Shown here: positions 45,301-53,451 of the stretch, piece after piece
How positions within the stretch are numbered: the stretch's first letter is position 1
How the letters are laid out: the number at the start of each line of letters is the position of its first letter
Assembly: GCF_013299165.1 (NCBI RefSeq)
Contig: NZ_JAAFKD010000003.1
Span: forward strand, 185,381-249,380
DNA from: Microcoleus sp. bin38.metabat.b11b12b14.051
GTDB lineage: Bacteria; Cyanobacteriota; Cyanobacteriia; Cyanobacteriales; Microcoleaceae
Length of the DNA stretch: 64,000 nucleotides
Direction: 5' to 3'
Notes under the pieces: model-generated
What the model saw: only the letters and a program-made list of their open reading frames with translations
The model's database searches: none
What the model was told of the DNA's origin: nothing
Made by a program: the position numbers and the translations under genes

Positions 45301-47918
45301 GCGATCGCGCTGCGATCGAGTTCTGCGTATTCCGGCGGCGTGATATCTATCCAACGGATTTTTCCGGTAACTAAGTCTTCCCTGGTATATCGAATCATTT
45401 CCAGCAAGGCGTCGTTAGCTTCGGTAATGTTGCCTGTGGCATCCCAGAAACCGATACCGAGCATGGTAGATTCTACCACGCTGCGGAATCGCATTTCGCT
45501 TTCCCGCAAAGCTAATTCGGTTTTTTTAGCTGCGGTAATATCTGCGATTATTATCCCCGCTCCGATGATTTCTCCCCTTTCATTTTTGACTGGGTAGTAG
45601 TTGGCGAGCCAGTAGCCTAACTCTCCCGAGTTTCCCTGAGGCTCGCCACTAAGTTCTACATTTAAAACAGGCTCGCCGGTTTCTAGAACTTGCTGAATTA
45701 TCGGTGCTAATTTGGTGGACGATGCTGGCAACAATTGGCGGAAGTCTTGACCGAGATGCTGTTCGGCGCTCAAGCCGTTGAGTTCTGCTAATACTCGATT
45801 GACGCGGATGAAGCGCATTTGGCGATCGAGAAAGCAAATCGCTAGGGGAGATGCTTGTAACAGCGCGTCAATTAAGGCGAAGGATTGCGATGTTTGAGAC
45901 AGTGATTGTTGCGCTTCTGCGTAAAGTCTGGCGTTGTCTAGGGCGATCGCCACGCGGTAGGCTAAATCTTCTAGCATTGCCATATCTGCTGCACTGTAGC
46001 GGCGCCCCAACTTTGAGGTAAAGCAACTGATCGCACCGATTACCCGCCCGCGCGCCTTCAGCGGTACGCAAGCGTGAGAGCCGATATTGAGCGATTCCCT
46101 ACGGGATAGCTTCGCTTCACGCAATATTTCAATTCCTGCTGCATTTTCCGCTGCTGCTGCTAACATCTCCTCGGATACTTCGGCAATTAGCTCGGATTGG
46201 CCACTGCGAATTACCAGCGGATAGCCGTTGACAGCATCCGAGGCTAACAAGCTGCCGACTTGCAAGTTATTGAGAGTCTCAAGCGTGGAGGGTTCTGCGT
46301 GAGCTACAGCCACTCGGCGTACTTTTGAGTCGGTTTCGGTCAAATGGATGCAGCACCCGTCTGCGATCGAATTAACTGCTAATTCAGCGACATTTTGCAG
46401 CACTGTTTCCCCGTCAAACGCATCAGCCATAATTCTGCTGACTTCTGCTAAAAATGCCGATCGCTGCTGTTCTATTTGGGCTTTTTCCCGGGCTGCTTGT
46501 TCGACTGTCAACTGCAATCTTTGAGTTTCTGCAAGTTTAAGTTCTGTGATATCGCGGGCGACAATTAATGCCGATTCTGGTAAGCCGTCTTTGTCAAATT
46601 CTGGAACAACGCGAGATTGATATGTTCTTGTACCACTGGTTGAGTACGCCGCAAATTCGATGACTTCTTCTCTGCCAGTTGCTAACACTTTGTGCAGAGT
46701 TTCATCCCACCTCTGGCACAGTTCCGGCGGCATTCCTATTTCTTGACTGGTTTTGCCGAGGAAGAATGAAACTGGTTTTCCTTGAGTTTTTGCAACTGCT
46801 TGGTTGACATACAGATAGCGCAGTTCTTTGTCGGTGCGGATAATCACATCTGGCGTATTTTCTAGTAGCGTTCTCAGTTGCTGTTCGCTGTTAGACAAAG
46901 CTGCTTGCGTTTGCTGTCTTTCGGTGATATCTCGCACCGTGCCCACGTGTCCGATTAGTTCGCCACAGTCGGAGAACATCGGCGAGGAAGCAACGTTAAT
47001 CCAGCGCACATTTCCGTCTGCTGTTTGCAGGCGATACTCGATCGCGTATTCCCCACCTTGTCGAGTATAATCCAGCCATCGGCTCAATACGCGCGATCGG
47101 TCTTCCGGGTGAATGCAATTTTCCCAGCCGCCGCCTAAAAGTTCTGTTAAACTCAAGCCGCAAATCATTTGACAGCGCGGGTTTGCATAGGTGTAGCGCC
47201 CCTGGAAATCCGCCATAAAAATCCCCACGGGCGAACACGAACTCAAACAGCGAAATCGTTCTTCTTGAGCTTGCAGCGCTTCTTTAGCTACTGTTAGTTC
47301 GGCCGTGCGCTGTTTGACGCGGTTTTCGAGCTGAGCGTAGGATAACTCCAGGGCGATTTCTGCTGATTTGCGATCGGTAATATCGATGCCAGTGGCGATC
47401 GCGTATTCTACCAAACCCTGGCGATCGACAATCACAGTATTCGACCAAGAAATTAAGCGCTTGTCGCCGTTTTTGGTACGCCAATAGTTTTGATATTCGC
47501 TCTGAAAATCTTCGTCGTTAAGTTTGGCGAAAACTGTTTGCACAGGTTCAACTTCTTCGGGAATCAAAAATATATCCCAAACATATTTATCTACAACTTC
47601 TGCTAACGAGTAGCCAGTGATTTTTTCGCAAGCTTGGTTAAAACGGACAATCCGTCCTTCGCTGTCGAGAACTACAATTAAGCAAGCCGTTGTGTCAGTT
47701 ACTTTCGCAATAATCTGACGTTCTATTTCTAATTCTTTTTCTGTGGACTTTAAGCCCATATACCAGGCGCCCACCATCGCAGCGGCAAAAATTAAGATGA
47801 TCGGAGTTGCCTGGAGTGCAAACAGTAACAGAGTTGTCAGCAGTAAGGCCGTGCCGGCGCTAAATGTAGCAATGTTGTAAGATTTAATGGGTAAGGGCAA
47901 GACCTGAAACCGGCTCAT
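42336..47918 (-). CDS. hybrid histidine kinase with nine PAS domains, GAF, HK, REC
   Basis: I start it at ATG 47918 (1860 residues); a TTG at 47987 would add 23 basic residues. Two N-terminal membrane helices (about 14-48) are followed by nine PAS/PAC units, counted from the PAC-type ends GIDITDRKS, VRDITERQQ, ARDITELKL, IADITAAKK, VIDITDRKQ, VAEITDRNQ, YIDLTEISR, NVDISDRKQ and IADISDRKQ. A GAF domain lies between the third and fourth (about 495-665). Then come HisKA with H1474 (LSHELRTPLNAIL), HATPase (VSDTGKGIS, GLGLGLAIV) and REC with Asp1788 (VSDIGMPVEDGY). Multiple PAS units suggest integration of redox, light or ligand cues; none shows a recognisable chromophore motif. Confidence 0.92.
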   Translation of the reverse strand: MSRFQVLPLPIKSYNIATFSAGTALLLTTLLLFALQATPIILIFAAAMVGAWYMGLKSTEKELEIERQIIAKVTDTTACLIVVLDSEGRIVRFNQACEKITGYSLAEVVDKYVWDIFLIPEEVEPVQTVFAKLNDEDFQSEYQNYWRTKNGDKRLISWSNTVIVDRQGLVEYAIATGIDITDRKSAEIALELSYAQLENRVKQRTAELTVAKEALQAQEERFRCLSSCSPVGIFMADFQGRYTYANPRCQMICGLSLTELLGGGWENCIHPEDRSRVLSRWLDYTRQGGEYAIEYRLQTADGNVRWINVASSPMFSDCGELIGHVGTVRDITERQQTQAALSNSEQQLRTLLENTPDVIIRTDKELRYLYVNQAVAKTQGKPVSFFLGKTSQEIGMPPELCQRWDETLHKVLATGREEVIEFAAYSTSGTRTYQSRVVPEFDKDGLPESALIVARDITELKLAETQRLQLTVEQAAREKAQIEQQRSAFLAEVSRIMADAFDGETVLQNVAELAVNSIADGCCIHLTETDSKVRRVAVAHAEPSTLETLNNLQVGSLLASDAVNGYPLVIRSGQSELIAEVSEEMLAAAAENAAGIEILREAKLSRRESLNIGSHACVPLKARGRVIGAISCFTSKLGRRYSAADMAMLEDLAYRVAIALDNARLYAEAQQSLSQTSQSFALIDALLQASPLAICFLDRQMRFIRVNRVLAELNGLSAEQHLGQDFRQLLPASSTKLAPIIQQVLETGEPVLNVELSGEPQGNSGELGYWLANYYPVKNERGEIIGAGIIIADITAAKKTELALRESEMRFRSVVESTMLGIGFWDATGNITEANDALLEMIRYTREDLVTGKIRWIDITPPEYAELDRSAIAQIAVSGSCEPYEKEYIRSDGSRFPILIGGGNLQECSDKGSFFVIDITDRKQAQNQIRENEIRIRNQLAELDLVYNTTPVGLSFVDTNLRYIRLNKCLAAINGRAIADHIGRTVRQAIPEIADMVEPIYLQVLATQSPVLDLEIKAETLQQPGVVRDWQVSFYPVSDESGTLLGVSTVVAEITDRNQAKRVVQQSEAIFRRLFESNIFGVAIGDLTGRIAYANDSLLNMVGYTRSDVLSGKIRWNQMTAPEYLHLDARAAQELRASGVATPFKKEYIRKDGSRVPLLMGATILCPEKREPETIVAFYIDLTEISRVEAELKNNQQRLQIAQQAGKIGTFEWNIQTGEVASTPELEALYSLPTGSFSSYQNWVEMVHPADRAVTEQQVQAAAASGEELDIEFRICRGDSSIGWIACRATVFQDESGLPLRMIGVNVDISDRKQAEEARSQINQTLEALIQACPLGITVLGADDGIVKMWNPAAERIFGWSASEVLGQFLPSVPSDKRQEFMANLKKIRAGHGIAGMETQRLRKDGTGIDIGLWATPVRDAKGNINCMSIIADISDRKQVEAELAQLLDREQAARAQAEAINRQKDEFLATLSHELRTPLNAILGWAQMLRGRPYTTDSLACGLEAIERQSRVQAQLVEDLLDVSRIIQGKLALKPGWFVMRKTIELALGSVSFAAQAKSVTVSSEFDPAVSLMWGDAARLQQVISNLLTNGVKFTPAGGSVHLRLSRDFGYSIADLRLDNGATAANSGSPASNQYVQIQVSDTGKGISAEFLPYVFDRFRQADGSITRADSGLGLGLAIVRHLVELHGGTVRAESPGEGLGAIFTVMLPLKQRRSQQPQLTEASNLPQIRQDVLAGLKVLVVDDEPDNREFLVAALQQLGATATAAASVAEAIDILQQSPPDILVSDIGMPVEDGYSLIRKVRSSASDKIKRLPAVALTAYASEQDRNRAIDAGYNEHLAKPIDSARFATVLAQLGNIH

Positions 47919-48254
47919 TTTTTTTAACCTGTAGCGATGGCGCGATCGCACTATTCCTTTTTGTGTCGATCGAACTAGATTTCCCAAACTAACTATATGT
48001 TTTTTCTATACAGAACCACATTTGCAATGAGCGTGCCATCTTCCCAGAGGCAGATTTGCCGAAGTCAGTAGTCATTAGTCATTAGTCAGTAGGGGCGGTG
48101 CCCCCGTGCCCGCCCTCATCAGTCATCTCCCCATCTCCCCATCTCCCCATCTCCCCTTTCTCGGGCCGCCGAAATCAAGCAATTATACGTGCAGCAGCTT
48201 ATGATAGAGCGAGCGACAAATGCGATCGACTGATTTCTGGGAGCAACAAGCAGC
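47919..48254. repeat. spacer between divergent genes with short arrays
   Basis: A short AGTCATT array (about 48066-48088) and four units of ATCTCCCC (about 48124-48156) are present. No gene. GGGAGCAAC at 48239-48247 is the likely RBS of the downstream GTG start. Confidence 0.65.
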
Positions 48255-51200
48255 GTGAATCACAAGCTGGCAAAAATTATCGGATTATTCTTGGCCGCCG
48301 CCACCGTATTCGGATTTATGGGTTACGCGCTGCAAAATCCCAACTCGGTCACCAACTCCACAATCTCGATCGGCTTCCCCAATCTTAGCATCGGGGCGAT
48401 CGGAGCGATCGACAACAAACGATCCCAAATTTATCTCAACGGAAATTGGCAATTTGTCCCCGCAGTAGGCAACCCCCAAAACCCCCCCACCTCCCCCAGT
48501 TGGGGCTCCATCCAAGTACCCGGAAACTGGCAAGAAGAAAACAACGAATCCGTACCCGGAATCATCAGCCGCGGCAGCGGCAAAGAGTGGGAAAACTTCA
48601 ACAGCAAACAACTAATAAAAGCTTGGTACCAGCAAACAATCAATATTCCCGACAACTGGAAAAACCGCCGCATCTTTATCGACTTAGCCAGAGTCAGCAC
48701 CGACGCAATCATCTTTGTCAACGGCATTAACAGCGGTCAAATCGAATGGCCCTACGGCACAGTTGAAATTACCTCATCAGTCCAATCCGGTCAAAACACC
48801 ATATCTATTTTAGTCGCGGCAGTATCCGAAGAAAAAGACAAAGCCGTGATTATGGGCCCCACCGAAATCTACACAGAAAAATCCAACCTGCAATCGCGGG
48901 GAATCATCGGCGAAGTCCGGCTGTTTTCCGTTCCTCCCGGCCCGCTAATTAGCGACGTGTTCGTGCAAACTTCCACCCGCAAAAAACAAATTAAAATCGA
49001 TGTCGAACTCAAAGACATTACCAAAAGCGGTCAAGTTCAACTCACCGCCAAAATGCTCGACGAAAAAGGAAAAATTGAACAACAATTTACAACCACCGCC
49101 AGCGTTCAAGCCAAATTAATTCAAACAGTAAAATTGCAGTGGAACTGGCCCAATCCCCGCCTGTGGGATGTCGGCAAACCCAACCTCTACACCATGCAAT
49201 TAGAAGTAAAAGGCAGCGGCATTGACACGCAATACGACCAACCTTTCGGCTTCCGCGAATTTTGGATTGAAGGCCGCAAATTTTTCTTAAACGGCACAGA
49301 ATTGCGCCTGCGCCCCACCTTGCACGCAGACGGTGCTTGGGAAAGCGGCACAGTAGAAGTTACCGACAAATTAATTGAAGGCTACACAAAAGCAGGTTTT
49401 AACATCGCAGAAACCTGGCCTTGGGATCACGACGAACGCGGCAGGTGGCACTTTCGAGAACTCCTGTGCGAAAGGGCAGACATCAAAGGTTTTCCGATTA
49501 TGGCCCCCACATTAAACGTTACATCTATCGCTTGGAACGGCAAGTGGAAAAACCCCAACTTTCTTAACCAGTGGAAATCGCGAATGGCAACAGAAATGCG
49601 CCGCTATCGCAATCATCCATCAGTATTAATGTGGGCGACAAGTCCCAATTTTTTCGGCAACGCTGACGACCAAAATCCGCGCCGCATCGGCAAAAGAACA
49701 ATCGAAGGAACTCTCGGTAAGCTAGAAGACGAGCGATTGCGCGGCAACACTCCCTTGGGAAACGAGACTGTAGCTGCGATTAAATCGGCAGATCCAACCA
49801 GACCAGTGATGGTACACCAAGGAGCAAATTTCGGCGACGTTTATGCGCTAAATTCTTATTTAAATATGATTCCCCTCCAAGAACGGGAAGAATGGATTTC
49901 CGAGTGGAGCAAAACCGGGGATATGCCCTACATGATCGTCGAGTTTGGCACGCCGCTGTTCGCGACAATGATGCGAAATCGCGAAGGTTTCAATCAAGTG
50001 ATTGTCAGCGAACCTTTGATGACAGAATTTGCCGCAATTTATTTCGGCAAGCAGGCCTACGAGTTGGAAAGTGCGGCTTATAAAGCAAAAATTCGCGAGC
50101 AATTTGTCAAGGATCAAAAGTACGAAAGCTGGCACCTGAAAAAAGAGTTAGATTTTGCACCAGCTTTTCAAAAGTTGCAGCATTTATTCAGTACCAACAC
50201 CTGGCGGAGTTGGCGGACTTTTGGAATGTCTGGGGGGATGATTCCTTGGAGTGACGGACACGGCTGGGAAGTTTCCGAAGCTGGCAAAGTTAAGGTGGAT
50301 ATGGGGGGATTTCAAGCGGGACAGCGAGGAGTTTATTTGAAGCTTATCCCTAACCATTTTTTAAATTATTTTCAGCCGGAAGGTTACACTATTCATCCCG
50401 GCGGTGAGGCGATTATGAATAATAATAGCTCGACTTTGGCTTGGATTGCTGGCGCTAGTCCGGTGTTTACAGCCAAAGACCACAATTTTTTTGCAGGCGG
50501 CAAACTTGCCAAGCAAGTAGTCTTAATTAACGATACGCGAGATCCCCAAGAATTTGCCTTTAATTGGCGAGTTTCGGTGGGAGGGAAAGAAGTACGCAAA
50601 GGCGAATATAAAGGGACTATTCAGCCAGCAGAGACGCAGTTTTTCCCAATTGATGCAAAATTGCCAAATAATATTTTTAGCAAGACTGACGGCGAAATTA
50701 GCTTAATGGCACGAGTTGGCGATCGCCCGCATTCCGATACATTTGCTTTCCGGGTGTTTGCTAACCCAGTCAAAATCAAGGATTCCGTAGCAATCTTTGA
50801 CCCTGTAGGCAAAACATCAGCAATGTTAAAACAGTTAGGTCATCAGCTTGTCCCGTGGAACGGTTCGCAAGTTTCATCCGTATTAATTATCGGGAGAGAA
50901 GCCTTTTCCAGCGGTCAAAAATTGCCGGGAAGTTTAGAAGATTTTGTGCGTAAAGGCGGCAAAGCAATCGTGTTTTCCCAGCGTCCAGAATGGCTGCAAA
51001 ACACAGGTTTCCGGGTGGGCGGCCACGTCAGCCGCCGCGCTTATCCCGTTGACAGCAACCATCCGGCAATTATCGGTTTAGACAGCGAAGATATGCGCGA
51101 TTGGATCGGAGAAAGCACGCTGGTTGAAGCTTATCCAAATACCCTGGAAAACAGGGCAAACTTTAGTCCGGCAAATATGCCTTGGTACGGATGGCATTGG

Positions 51201-52070
51201 GGAAATCGCGGCGGTGTTAGTAGCGCCACAATTGAGAAGCCGCACCGCAGCAGTTGGCGGCCAATTTTGGAATCTGAGTTTGATTTAGCTTATTCCCCGC
51301 TGATGGAATTAGATTATGGAAAAGGGCACCTAATTTTAAACCAATTGGATTTGGAAGACCATTATGCTGTAGATGGCGGGGCGACGCAATTAGTCCAGCA
51401 ACTAATCGGTTACGGGATGAATGCTGCGGTGGCGGGAAAGGTGGATAAGGTAGTGTTAATTGGGGGAGATAAAGATGCACAGAAGTTGGACAGTTTGGGC
51501 GTAATTTATCAGCGGGCTAACGCGCTATCTCAGGATATTGGTTTAGCAATTGTGGGGCGGGAAGCTAATCTGAAAGATGCCGATTTGCGCGGTTATTTGA
51601 ATGCTGGCGGGAAGGCATTTTTCTTGCCACGTCAAGCCCCCGTCGCGGGTTTGGGGGTAGGTTTGGAGCAAGCGAAGGATTTCGGGGGTTCCCTGGCGGT
51701 TCCAAGTTGGGATGAGGTGAGGGGGCTGAGCATTTCAGATTTGCGATCGCGCTCTTTTTATGATACTTGGTTGATTAAGTCTGGGGGACAAATCGGTGCT
51801 GAGGGTTTATTAAGCCGGGTTGCTGTAGGTAAAGGCGTGGCGATTTTCTCTCAGATTGACCCGGAAAGTTTGAATGCAGATGCTAAGACTTATTTGCGTT
51901 TTACTCGCTGGCGGCAAACGCGGGCAAATGCTCAAATTTTAGCTAATTTAGGGGCGAGTTTTAAGGCAGATGGCTCTATTTTTAACGGTGCGAGTCGGGA
52001 TTTTTATCACTGGGATTACAAGACGGATTTCGAGAATGGTGACGATCCTTATCGGTATTATCGATGGTAA
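48255..52070 (+). CDS. large GH2-like glycoside hydrolase, probably exported or membrane-anchored
   Basis: A 1271-residue protein with GTG start and an N-terminal hydrophobic helix (about 5-27), a signal peptide or anchor. It has GH2 architecture: a sugar-binding-like domain (LNGNWQFVP, VPGNWQEEN, RIFIDLARVSTDAIIFVNG), an immunoglobulin-like domain (about 235-330), and a TIM-barrel region starting GFREFWIEGRKFFLNGTELR. The candidate nucleophile is the Glu of MIVEFGTP (about 563). The expected acid/base motif Asn-Glu after HPSVLMW (about 455-461) reads ATSPNF, so the Glu is missing. Two glutamine-amidotransferase-like domains (SVLIIGREAF; VVLIGGDKDA) follow to the C-terminus. Substrate unknown; perhaps extracellular polysaccharide. 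Confidence 0.78.
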   Translation: MNHKLAKIIGLFLAAATVFGFMGYALQNPNSVTNSTISIGFPNLSIGAIGAIDNKRSQIYLNGNWQFVPAVGNPQNPPTSPSWGSIQVPGNWQEENNESVPGIISRGSGKEWENFNSKQLIKAWYQQTINIPDNWKNRRIFIDLARVSTDAIIFVNGINSGQIEWPYGTVEITSSVQSGQNTISILVAAVSEEKDKAVIMGPTEIYTEKSNLQSRGIIGEVRLFSVPPGPLISDVFVQTSTRKKQIKIDVELKDITKSGQVQLTAKMLDEKGKIEQQFTTTASVQAKLIQTVKLQWNWPNPRLWDVGKPNLYTMQLEVKGSGIDTQYDQPFGFREFWIEGRKFFLNGTELRLRPTLHADGAWESGTVEVTDKLIEGYTKAGFNIAETWPWDHDERGRWHFRELLCERADIKGFPIMAPTLNVTSIAWNGKWKNPNFLNQWKSRMATEMRRYRNHPSVLMWATSPNFFGNADDQNPRRIGKRTIEGTLGKLEDERLRGNTPLGNETVAAIKSADPTRPVMVHQGANFGDVYALNSYLNMIPLQEREEWISEWSKTGDMPYMIVEFGTPLFATMMRNREGFNQVIVSEPLMTEFAAIYFGKQAYELESAAYKAKIREQFVKDQKYESWHLKKELDFAPAFQKLQHLFSTNTWRSWRTFGMSGGMIPWSDGHGWEVSEAGKVKVDMGGFQAGQRGVYLKLIPNHFLNYFQPEGYTIHPGGEAIMNNNSSTLAWIAGASPVFTAKDHNFFAGGKLAKQVVLINDTRDPQEFAFNWRVSVGGKEVRKGEYKGTIQPAETQFFPIDAKLPNNIFSKTDGEISLMARVGDRPHSDTFAFRVFANPVKIKDSVAIFDPVGKTSAMLKQLGHQLVPWNGSQVSSVLIIGREAFSSGQKLPGSLEDFVRKGGKAIVFSQRPEWLQNTGFRVGGHVSRRAYPVDSNHPAIIGLDSEDMRDWIGESTLVEAYPNTLENRANFSPANMPWYGWHWGNRGGVSSATIEKPHRSSWRPILESEFDLAYSPLMELDYGKGHLILNQLDLEDHYAVDGGATQLVQQLIGYGMNAAVAGKVDKVVLIGGDKDAQKLDSLGVIYQRANALSQDIGLAIVGREANLKDADLRGYLNAGGKAFFLPRQAPVAGLGVGLEQAKDFGGSLAVPSWDEVRGLSISDLRSRSFYDTWLIKSGGQIGAEGLLSRVAVGKGVAIFSQIDPESLNADAKTYLRFTRWRQTRANAQILANLGASFKADGSIFNGASRDFYHWDYKTDFENGDDPYRYYRW

Positions 52071-52079
52071 AATTTATAA

Positions 52080-52246
52080 GGTTTGTAGTGAGGACTTTAG
52101 TCCGCATTGAGGCAAAATTGTTAAGAACGGACTGAAGTCTGCACTACAAACGTTAAGAACGGACTGAAGTCCGCACTACAAACGTTAAGAACGGACTGAA
52201 GTCCGCACTACAAACGTTAAGAACGGACTGAAGTCCGCACTACAAA
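52080..52246. repeat. 32-bp tandem array with palindromic core (GGACTGAAGTCC)
   Basis: It starts with GGTTTGTAGTGAGGACTTTA (52080-52099), then four copies of a 32-bp unit beginning GTTAAGAACGGACTGAAGTC and ending GCACTACAAAC at about 52119-52246; the first copy has one change. Units are contiguous, with no spacers. The same sequence family occurs at 60169-60218 and 60743-60766. Confidence 0.92.
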
Positions 52247-52275
52247 CTGTCATTTCTATCTCGCTCAAACTAATA

Positions 52276-52521
52276 TTACAGGTCAAAGTGTCGCTTAAAG
52301 CGCGGGTCTAATTTGTCGGTTTTCCTTTGGTTGCAGGTGCGGCAGAGGGTTTGCAGGTTGCTGATGTCGTTGCTGCCGCTGCGCGCTAGGGGGATGATAT
52401 GATCGATCGTCAGTTCTGCTTCTAGTTTGGTTTGGCCGCAGCTTTGGCACTGGTATTTGTTGCGAGTGAATACGTATTTTCTGACTTCTGGGGGGATGCG
52501 AATTCTGGGGGTTTTAGTCAT
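52276..52521 (-). CDS. small HNH endonuclease
   Basis: An 81-residue protein made only of an HNH domain: zinc-type cysteines Cys25/Cys28 (YQCQSCG) and Cys60/Cys63 (LCRTCNQRK), the motif Asp40-His41 (IDHIIPLARSGSND) and Asn55 (ISNLQTLC). Such short HNH proteins are numerous in cyanobacteria; some are remnants of homing endonucleases, others are free-standing nucleases. No intron or intein is adjacent. The next gene on the same strand (KGK protein) is 30 bp upstream, so both may be co-transcribed. All key residues are kept, so activity is plausible. Confidence 0.9.
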   Translation of the reverse strand: MTKTPRIRIPPEVRKYVFTRNKYQCQSCGQTKLEAELTIDHIIPLARSGSNDISNLQTLCRTCNQRKTDKLDPRFKRHFDL

Positions 52522-52551
52522 GATGTATTTTAACCGCAGATGTTTGATGGA

Positions 52552-52986
52552 TTAACTGGCTGAGTTTTCGCGATCGAGAAGTTGGCGGCGCAAATCATCG
52601 AGGGGGGATTCTGGCTGGCTAGTTTCTGACTCGTTGTTTTCTGGTATTTCTTCTACTTCTGGTTCGTCGGGGCAAAACTCTATAGTGACATTGAGTTTGA
52701 GCTTCATCTTTCCTTTCTGCCAACCCTGAGCACCCACTCTGAGAATTTCACAATCTATACCTTCTCGAAACCATTGTTGGTATAAATAACTTCCTTTATT
52801 CTTATCATAATCTAAACCAATATCTAGTTTCTGCTCGCTTAACGACTTATTGAGTTTCTCTCCTAACGCATCTTCAGACAAAACTCGATTTACTGTTTCC
52901 TTGAGTTTTTCTACTTTAAGCATTGCGTTACCGAAAGAGAAAGCATCATCATTGTCGCAGTTGTGAAAATCAAATTTATCTTCCAT
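52552..52986 (-). CDS. KGK-domain protein
   Basis: A 144-residue protein with a KGK motif at 91-93 in GWQKGKMKLKLNVTIEFCPD, the hallmark of the cyanobacterial KGK family (function unknown). The N-terminus is acidic (FHNCDNDDAFSFGNAML), and the C-terminus is a Glu/Ser/Pro-rich tail ending LLDRENSAS. It has no signal peptide or membrane helix. It is 30 bp upstream of the HNH gene on the same strand. ATG 52986 is the only sensible start. The region upstream is repeat-rich and AT-rich. Confidence 0.8.
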   Translation of the reverse strand: MEDKFDFHNCDNDDAFSFGNAMLKVEKLKETVNRVLSEDALGEKLNKSLSEQKLDIGLDYDKNKGSYLYQQWFREGIDCEILRVGAQGWQKGKMKLKLNVTIEFCPDEPEVEEIPENNESETSQPESPLDDLRRQLLDRENSAS

Positions 52987-53047
52987 ATTAATATTTAAAA
53001 CTTTTCAAATGTCATCCTAACTATTTTAAAGTAGTATCTCTATTTTT

Positions 53048-53451
53048 GCAAGAATCCCGGCGAATAGAATTCGCGGCTATACAAACAATGTCCGCACTTC
53101 GACAAGCTCAGCGACCACCTCCGCGGACTAAGAATCTCTCATTTCTTCAACCCGCGGAGACGGGTTTTGTCTGTGTAGTCACGATTTCCAATCGCCGTAA
53201 TTTATAATTTTTGGGCAAGAATCCCGGCGACTAGAATTCGCGGCTATACAAACAATGTCCGCACTTCGACAAGCTCAGCGACCACCTCCGCGGACTAAGA
53301 ATCTCTCATTTCTTCAACCCGCGGAGACGGGTTTTGTCTGTGTCGCCGCGAATTCTATTCGCCGGGTTCCTAATCGCCGCGAATTCTATTCGCCCGGTTT
53401 CCAATCGCCGCGGTTCCTATTCGCCACGATTTCCAATCGCCCGGTTCCTAA
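53048..53451. repeat. 129-bp direct repeat pair and GAATTCTATTCGCC-type array
   Basis: 53048-53176 and 53215-53343 are near-identical (GCAAGAATCCCGGCGA at the start, GGGTTTTGTCTGTGT at the end) with one visible change (AATAG against ACTAG), 38 bp apart. From 53343 to 53451 shorter units repeat: CGCCGCGAATTCTATTCGCC, then GGGTTCCTAATCGCC, GATTTCCAATCGCC and related forms. Both parts share TTCGCGGC/GCCGCGAA, so they are members of one intergenic repeat family. The array ends at the stop codon of the dynamin gene. Confidence 0.9.

Noticed and set aside
52080..52246. CRISPR-like array
   Set aside because: The 32-bp units are contiguous, without unique spacers, and no cas gene is present.
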